Shown: piece by piece, positions 57,765-64,000 of the stretch
Position numbering within the stretch: position 1 is the stretch's first letter
Layout of the letters: each line of letters opens with the position of its first letter
Source: Dendrocalamus latiflorus
Lineage: Eukaryota > Streptophyta > Magnoliopsida > Poales > Poaceae
Direction: 5' to 3'
DNA: 64,000 bases
Assembly: GCA_017311315.1 (NCBI GenBank)
Contig: CM029640.1
Coordinates: 12,058,640-12,122,639 of the forward strand
Notes under the pieces: model-generated
The model's input: the letters and a program-made list of their open reading frames with translations, nothing else
The model's database searches: none
What the model was told of the DNA's origin: nothing
Made by a program: the position numbers and the translations under genes

Positions 57765-58216
57765 TGTTAGGGGCCTTAAACATCACGCATGTCACATAAT
57801 CTACTAGCCTAACACTAGAACACCTAGGGTTTGGGGGCAGGGAGACTTACGGTCGCCGATGAACGCCATGAGCGAAGACCCGTGCCTGCGTGATGCAGGC
57901 GTGAGGCAGTGGTCGGTGAAGATTCGGTGAGCTCGCGGTTCGGGGTCGCCGGTGTCGTCCTACAGTGGCGGTCGGCGGCCTTCCTGTTGCTTGACAGCGC
58001 GTGGTAGATCGGTTTGCTTAGGGTTTTGTTCAGGGTGTTGAACTCTCACGAGAACCTCCTCAGTCATGAGAGGCCGGTGCCCCAACCTTATATATGGTGC
58101 TGTTGCAACGAAGGACCGTAACCAAAACGGTTAGCTCCCCCGATCAGGGCGCGTAGACGTGGGTGTCACCCCACGTCTCCCTCTCCTGGCCGTTTGGCCT
58201 AGATCAATATCCAACA
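57765..58216 (-). repeat. Copia-3 5' LTR
   Basis: 452 bp, about 3% different from the 3' LTR. Confidence 0.92.
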
Positions 58217-58450
58217 ATGGGCATATATATAGGACGAGCTAAACGAGTCTCATACTAAAGAAAACCGAATCAGAGTCGATTGCTTCACATTGATACCACA
58301 TCTAATACAACATGTGCATGATTCTGACAGTCTGACATGATGCAATGCAGTCTGCTAAACGGACACGACACAAATTCGGATTAACATTAATAATCTTCAC
58401 CTTGAACTAAATTTCCTCTAGTAGTCGAAATACGGGATAAACTCCTCCAG

Positions 58451-58522
58451 ATTTTCGCAGATCGCGATCTGCACGACGACGTCTACAAGACCGCCGAGGT
58501 GTTGAAGCTGTTCGGAGGGCAG
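58451..58522 (+). other. Possible orphan exon, 24 codons
   Basis: Flanked by a splice acceptor CTCCAG and a donor GTATAAG. The open frame reads I-F-A-D-R-D-L-H-D-D-V-Y-K-T-A-E-V-L-K-L-F-G-G-Q, protein-like and amphipathic. The family is not recognised; it may be a fragment of a gene cut by the Copia-3 insertion at 58216. Confidence 0.3.
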
Positions 58523-59716
58523 GTATAAGCACCTAGATCACATCCATCCTGGACCCTAATGGATGGAAATCGGCATCAGCTCTCGTTTCCGTCATGCTAA
58601 TCTTTAGATGCTCTGCTCTTTTAAAGAACCTTGACTGCTAGTCAGTTGAAACTTAGGCTCTTTCTTCTCTTATCATGCAGGTGTTTTGTCGTGACTTTGC
58701 CAAAGAACTGGAGTAACAATGTACCTCAAAACTGCTCACTAGTCGTCTGGTCCCGTGTGGCCATTGACTTGCGACCACCAAACCTTCCTCGGTTACCATC
58801 GCTGTAAATGCGCTTCTCCGCCTTGCAAAGAATTGCAATTGCAATGTCCAGTGAGAGCCTAGTCCAGTCGGGAAGTTACCAATTCCCCCGGGAGAAGTAC
58901 AAAGCTTAGATGAATAGTTCGAGCAGGAGCTGGAGTTACCTGCTTCGTTTCAAGCCTCATTTTAAAAGGCGTGTTGTTCGCAGCAAGGAACAGATTGGTA
59001 CAGTCCAAAATCAAGCATGAAATAGCATCTCCTACAATAATGAAGAAACAAGGTTCTATCAATTTTTTCATCCCATTCCCAGGTGAACGGCATTTGTTAA
59101 AAAAAAACTTTAAACAAAAGTTACATTAACTAGACAAGCTAGAGAAATTGCAAGGCGTGCATTGATCCACATCTAAAATGACGAGGTTTTGGATACAAAA
59201 ATTGCACGGATGTCTCAAGCAAACCATCAAAGTTCACTTCAATTTGCACTTAACACACAGAAGTAATGCGCAAACAGCTCAATCATAAACATGAAAACAA
59301 CAGCACTGAAAGCATTAACGTGTAGTGCACCAAACATCCTCACCACGAGGGCTATTCAAATGACCTGTAGCATTAGCTACAAAATGACAAAACACATAGC
59401 TTCTTGATAAATACCGCAGAAGATGGCCTGATTTCTTCAGAATGGTATCAGCAGTCCATTTCATTCCTTTAATTTCAAACAAGTGCAAGCTCCACACCAA
59501 AATCAACAGCCAAAACCTTCTTTGGTTTGGAACTATATGATTAAAATCATAATGGAACGAGGCATTGACTACACAAATGATGCTAGTAGAAGTCATCCAG
59601 CAAAAACACAAACTACACCATGGCAGTGCCAACGGTATCATATGGCATATGTGACCTTTTTACCTCAGCTCAAAACAGTACAGCAATCCGCAAGGCTTCT
59701 TGCTCTTATAGATTGA

Positions 59717-59902
59717 ATATGTGATCTCCTGTATCTCGAGCTGTGGCAGGTGGCACTTGAAAATGAGAATGGGAATGAGTTTCCTCCACCAGTTCTCTCA
59801 AGAGTGGCAAATCATTTGTTTAGAGCAGGCAAATTGCTGGAAGCAGTCAAAATAATCATTGAAGTATGCCACGCTAACCAAAATCATATACCCCCCAGAT
59901 AG
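59717..59902 (+). pseudogene. Possible helical-repeat protein fragment
   Basis: 61 codons without a start, containing V-L-S-R-V-A-N-H-L-F-R-A-G-K-L-L-E-A-V-K-I-I-I-E-V. The pattern suggests an alpha-helical repeat of PPR or TPR type, but a single unit is not enough to prove it. No neighbouring exon was found. Confidence 0.25.
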
Positions 59903-60470
59903 CTCTTCATAATCCTTGCTTGGTGGAATTCAACGCCAAACACATTTGAAGCTACAGCCCATCCAAGTTGAATATGGCGTCGATCTGCTTGCGAATTGAA
60001 AGCAGCAAAACCGAAATCTGGCAAGAAAAATATTTAGGTGAGAAATCCAATCCCAATTACTTAAAATACAATGTAACAAATAGCAACTCCTGTTGACTTA
60101 CAAGTAAAACCAGTTGTAAGTCAAGGAGATCCCACAGTGAGATGCCAAGTGGAGCATTCATCATCGCACCGGTGCTGATCCCTAATTAAAGTTAAAGCTA
60201 TTCTGATGAGTCCCACCAAGCTCTCTTTATGGGATACAGCATCATTATTATTAATTGGCAAGGACCCTGGATCGATGAGCCCAGGTGAAGTGTTACAATG
60301 CAAACGCTCATGAAGAACACAAAATAGGGTACTGAAATTCTTAAGAAAGCTTCCATATATTATCCACATAGTATGGAAAGGCAAATAACTTCAACACTGC
60401 ATGCTAACTGATGTTGAATTCATAGCAGCACACCAACCACTCTTTCTGGTAGGTAGTAATCATCTCATGC

Positions 60471-60942
60471 CATGGTTGTCACGGTGTAATTGGCGACCAC
60501 AGCGCCTAAGAGGTGCCAGGACGCCATGGCAACACCACGGCAAGGCAGGTACATTGTACATACATACGGTCATACAAGCCGTAGCCGGTCCCCCTCCCCT
60601 CATATATCGAACCCACCTCCTCTCTCCTAATTCCCAAACCCACCTCTCTCCCGTTCTCTCCCACGGCCTCCTCTCCCTGGCGACTCCTCTCCCTGCTGCC
60701 TCCTCTCCCCGGTGCCTCCCCCATCCCCGTCGCCTCCTCCCCTCCCCGCCGCCTCCTCCCCCAGCCCGGTGCCTCCTCTCCCCGCCGCCACCTCCCCCTG
60801 CCCGAAGCCACCTCTCCCCGCCGCCGCCGCCTCCCCCCGCCCGGAACCGCCTCTCCCCGTCCCATCTCTGCCGAATCCAGATCCAGCTGTTCCCGCTAGA
60901 CGGAGCCAAGGAAGATGGGAGGAGGCCACGGCGAAGCTCCAT

Positions 60943-60977
<35 letters not shown>

Positions 60978-61015
60978 CCGCGGACTGCCACGGTGCCTAG
61001 GTCGTGACAACCAAG
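60471..61015. mobile_element. hAT-like element with GC-rich insert and C30 tract
   Basis: Ends CATGGTTGTCACGG and CGTGACAACCAAG are inverse copies with few mismatches. Flanks TCTCATGC (60463-60470) and CCTCATGC (61016-61023) form an 8-bp TSD with one mismatch. The interior is a C/T-rich, Pro/Ser-type low-complexity stretch (60640-60900) and a run of 30 C at 60947-60976. The open frames on both strands are products of this composition. Confidence 0.72.
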
Positions 61016-61994
61016 CCTCATGCAATACAAAGGGCACTTTAATAACCTAAGAGCAATTTTCAGCAGTAGCTTAATGCACCAAACCATAGAACACACAGGT
61101 TCACTCTGAATTCTCCCCTAAAACCATATCCAATGACCTGCAACAGCAGATAGATCACTACAATGCAGAAAAAACATGGATAAGAGTGACCCTAGTGTCA
61201 TCACCAAAATAGGTTATAGGGACATTGAAAATGTGACACTGCTATGCATCATACAGAAGAAACAAGGCATTCTACAAAAAAGAGAGAGAAATAGTGTCCA
61301 GTGACATTTTTGAAAAATGAAAATAATAATGTAATATTTGAAACAGAAACATAGGAAGAAAAAATGTTCAAATGCCACAAGTAGGTTTTGTTAGGGTATT
61401 ACTATTATGCCGTCATGCTCAATAACTTGCCACCAACCAAATAGGTCAAACTTGCCAAAGTGTGGCCATAAGCCCAATAAGCTGGCCTATTGGATAAGCT
61501 AAACTCGGTCAATGAGGCCATTAGAATCATAAAGCTCTGTTTGGCATTTCTCTGCTCTGCTCTGCTGCAATGTGGGATTAGCTAGCTACAGATAGGTGGC
61601 ACATATTTTAGTAAAATAGTTATATTATGATTCTAAAAAAAAGATGTTGTCAATTAGCTAATATATCCAAAAGAATATTTCATAAGGCCTTCAAAGAAAC
61701 GCCGTAATGCCACACAGCGTAAATGTCAGAAGACACCTTACACCAACCATAAGCATTGACAGACTACAAGGATGCAACTTAACTTTACCCATTATATGGG
61801 GAGAGAGTATTTTGTTGGGCAAACTAAAGGTGCCGCAAGGTCAACTGGAAGAAAAACACCAATAGCACCAACATACTTGTCCATACCATAAATACACAGA
61901 ATGTGCAAGGCAAGACACAACAGCATTGAAGGTAGTCTCACCAATGGTTAACTGAATGGACCAGCATGCCCTTAGGAACTAACTGATCCAAATG

Positions 61995-62831
61995 CTAAAG
62001 GTGGTTAGAAGGCCCTGGATTGTTAGCTCCATGACTGTGAGGATCAGCAAGCCCCTGTGGTTTTGAGAATGTAATATTCTTCCTTGGAGCATCAGCAGTG
62101 CCAAATGATGTGGATTGCAGCAATGCATTATCAGTTGTAGTACCCACTCTCTGCAGCAAAAAAGAAAGGAAAATTATAACCGAACGGTAAGCACCATAAA
62201 CATCCATCGGTACTTTTTTTTATTCCTATCAGGTGAAAAAAAAAGCAATGCTGCAAGAGCCCAGGATGACATTCTGAAATTCCATGAGCATTTAAAATTA
62301 AGGTGACAAATATTCAAATGTTATGTTAAGGAAGTTGGAATATTTTCATCATAAATAAACAGAAAGAAGGGCATACCAATTTATCAGGGTGCCGATTATT
62401 AGAATGACTGTTCTCAGCAGCAGACCTGAATTGCATTCTGATTGCCGGGCGTTGCTCTGCTTCAAGCTGACCAGATGTTTCTGTTGGGTGTGAACCACTA
62501 ACTGAAAGATTTTAAGTGACAAGCATGAGAATGTAATTGCCATCCTATATTCCTATAAAAGGTGTCATGAAAGATAATATCACGATAAGAGAAATGTCTA
62601 TGACGTAAAAACCGGGAAGAATTTTGCAGGGCATTTGACCAATCAACATTTCTGGAAACAATTTTTTAATCCAGCAAGTACGATTTACAAGGACAGAATG
62701 ATATTTAAAAAAACTATTTTGATGCCTACTGATACAAAGAAATTTGTGAATATGCTACCTTGGTGCTTGTCCATATTCGTTGCAACTGGCCGTCTACTTA
62801 CACCTGGATCTTGCTGTCATTGGTGAGAGCA

Positions 62832-62886
<55 letters not shown>

Positions 62887-64000
62887 TAGCAAAATCAGCA
62901 AAGGTACTAAGATAAAGTTCACAAATATAGACAGGTAAAAAGTGAAACATCACTGTGGGAGAAAAACTATGTTCATTCCATTAAGTTCATCAAAGAAGAG
63001 GAAAAACAAAAGGTAAACCAACCCAGGACAAAAACAGAAAGCTTTTGCGTGTTAGTGAAAAATTAAGTGTGTCAAACCTAATTTAAGATGCATTATCTTC
63101 TGACAATTGTTCCATAAATTTAAAAGAGAAATAAAAAAAAGCAAGGTTATGTTTATGTGGCACGAGCAAAAGCATAGCATCTAAAAAGCAGTAATAGAAC
63201 ATACCTGTTGAGCCTTCGCCTTCTGGGATTGCTTACACTTCAACAATGTCCAGTCAAAGACATGATCAAACTGATAACCTGCAGGCAGCCAAATATTGAA
63301 CAAGTTATTAAGCGTATGTCATAGAAGCACAATAGGAAATGTCACACTATTGCTTCTGATGCTATACCTTCACGGTCAAACAGATCTCTAAAGAGCCGTC
63401 GCAAAAAACCATAATCTGGTCGTTGATCAAATGTCAACGAATGGCAATAGTGGAAATAAGAAGCAAATTCCACAGGATGGGATTTACATAAAACCTGTAA
63501 CGAGAAAACCTGATGAGCAGTCTCCATCAATGATATAAACGTGTAAAAAATTCCAATTTAAAACATGTAAGCTTAGACAACCTCGATAGGTGTTGAAAGC
63601 TTCTTCTCACTTATTTTGTCATACTTCTGCTTCTTTGTGGCAGCTTTTAAACCCTGCCAAGGAAGACTGGATGAAACATATAGTAAGTTAACATAGATAT
63701 CGTAGAAAAAGTTGTTTAATAGGAAAACATATGGGTATGTCAAAATCAAGATCAAACCTGGTGGCCTATTGATCACAATGGTAATAAAGGGAATAGATCT
63801 ACATATGTATATGTTGCTATTTATTTCAAAAAGTGTCAGCAACACATAGTCTTCAATAATGAACATGGTGCACTTGAAGTTATCTTTCATTACTCCACCA
63901 CAATGAGAAGGAAAAAAAAACACTGTATGGATAGTTTGTTAACACAGAAGAATCCTACCTTCCCCTGAGAAAATACAGAAGAACATATCCAACGGACTCC
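61995..64000 (-). CDS. Casein kinase I, C-terminal part (5' part outside window)
   Basis: Serine/threonine kinase of the CK1 family. Seven exons on the minus strand: 63959-64000 (incomplete), 63582-63666, 63368-63494, 63205-63278, 62759-62813, 62377-62501 and 61995-62150 (stop TAG 61995-61997). All junctions are GT-AG and keep frame, giving about 219 residues here. The first exons encode the end of the kinase domain: SVGYVLLYFLRG, SLPWQGLKAATKKQKYDKIS, KLSTPIEVLCKSHPVEF, SYFHYCHSLTFDQRPDYGFL, FRDLFDREG and FDWTLLK, which is the CK1 signature order. The rest is a Ser/Thr/Gln/Asn-rich tail (DPGVSRRPVATNMDKHQG ... NNPGPSNHL) typical of plant CK1 C-termini, which influence localisation and activity. 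ATP-binding and catalytic loop residues lie outside the window. No lesion is seen. Confidence 0.93.
62834..62887 (+). repeat. GA microsatellite in a casein kinase I intron
   Basis: About 27 GA dinucleotides with one interruption, in the intron between the 63205-63278 and 62759-62813 exons. Confidence 0.9.

Larger units (their letters stand above)
51697..58216 (-). mobile_element. Copia-3: complete, decayed Ty1/copia retrotransposon with long leader
   Basis: LTRs 51697-52149 (453 bp) and 57765-58216 (452 bp) start TGTTAGGGGC and end ATCCAACA. The TSD is ATGGG (51692-51696 and 58217-58221). LTRs differ at about 15 positions plus one indel by eye (around 3%), placing the insertion between Copia-1 and Copia-2 in age (near 1.3 million years at 1.3e-8 per site per year). 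Coding order on the minus strand is gag, knuckle, protease, integrase, RT, RNase H. There are about 1.2 kb of GC-rich leader between primer site and gag. Confidence 0.94.
58217..61994. other. Gene-poor stretch downstream of casein kinase I
   Basis: Contains the 3' untranslated region of the kinase gene nearest 61994, the hAT-like element at 60471-61015, and two short possibly coding segments listed separately. The rest shows nothing recognisable. Confidence 0.45.

Noticed and set aside
60121..60384. 87-codon minus-strand frame
   Set aside because: Protein-like in parts, but no family recognised and no convincing neighbouring exons on the strand.
60401..61050. Pro/Ser-rich and Gly/Arg-rich proteins on opposite strands
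   Set aside because: They come from the C/T-rich insert and C30 tract of the hAT-like element.

Overview
The window is nuclear DNA of a grass (Poaceae, probably rice or a related cereal). The evidence is the split genes with GT-AG introns, GC-rich first exons of a grass type, CACTA elements whose ends read CACTACTAC and carry CAGACGGTT/AACCGTCTG subterminal repeats, Tourist, hAT, MULE and Helitron elements, and Ty1/copia retrotransposons primed by initiator tRNA-Met. No rRNA, tRNA gene or CRISPR array was seen. About half of the sequence can be assigned to transposable elements, many with exact target-site duplications (TSDs).

Genes. Three host genes are supported. (1) A xyloglucan endotransglucosylase/hydrolase (XTH) at 22382-29186 (+) is broken by two mutually compensating frameshifts and by a 5.8-kb copia element in its last exon. 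(2) An apparently intact XTH paralogue lies at 49176-51104 (+), with four exons and 285 residues. (3) The 3' half of a casein kinase I gene lies on the minus strand at 61995-64000; its start is outside the window.

Layout. 1-3 kb: CACTA element A with a decayed histone H3 fragment. 3.2-5.8 kb: solo LTR. 7.5-8.0 kb: one small inverted-repeat element nested in a hAT element. 8.1-13.1 kb: Copia-1 (LTRs about 5% diverged, frames broken). 14.0-16.0 kb: two hAT elements. 16.3-18.9 kb: CACTA element B with a transposase-associated domain, a Ulp1-like protease remnant and a 105-bp-arm hairpin. 22.4-29.2 kb: broken XTH holding Copia-2, whose two 802-bp LTRs read identical. 30.2-33.2 kb: a MULE with 247-bp inverted ends, a transposase N-terminal remnant, a nested Tourist element and a G-rich minisatellite. 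34.2-35.7 kb: hAT transposase pseudogene. 35.9-36.5 kb: likely Helitron. 38.0-39.9 kb: CACTA element C with a clearer histone H3 tail plus its promoter. 40.5-47.2 kb: CACTA end fragment, decayed copia pol and tandem repeats. 47.3-48.3 kb: Pack-MULE-like element. 49.2-51.1 kb: XTH gene. 51.7-58.2 kb: Copia-3 (LTRs about 3% diverged). 58.2-62 kb: gene-poor, with one hAT-like element. 62-64 kb: casein kinase I.

Most notable: two CACTA elements of one family, in opposite orientations, both carry the promoter and N-terminal tail of a histone H3 gene. Also notable are the very young Copia-2 insertion into XTH, the palindrome array in its LTR, and the long near-perfect hairpin inside CACTA B.
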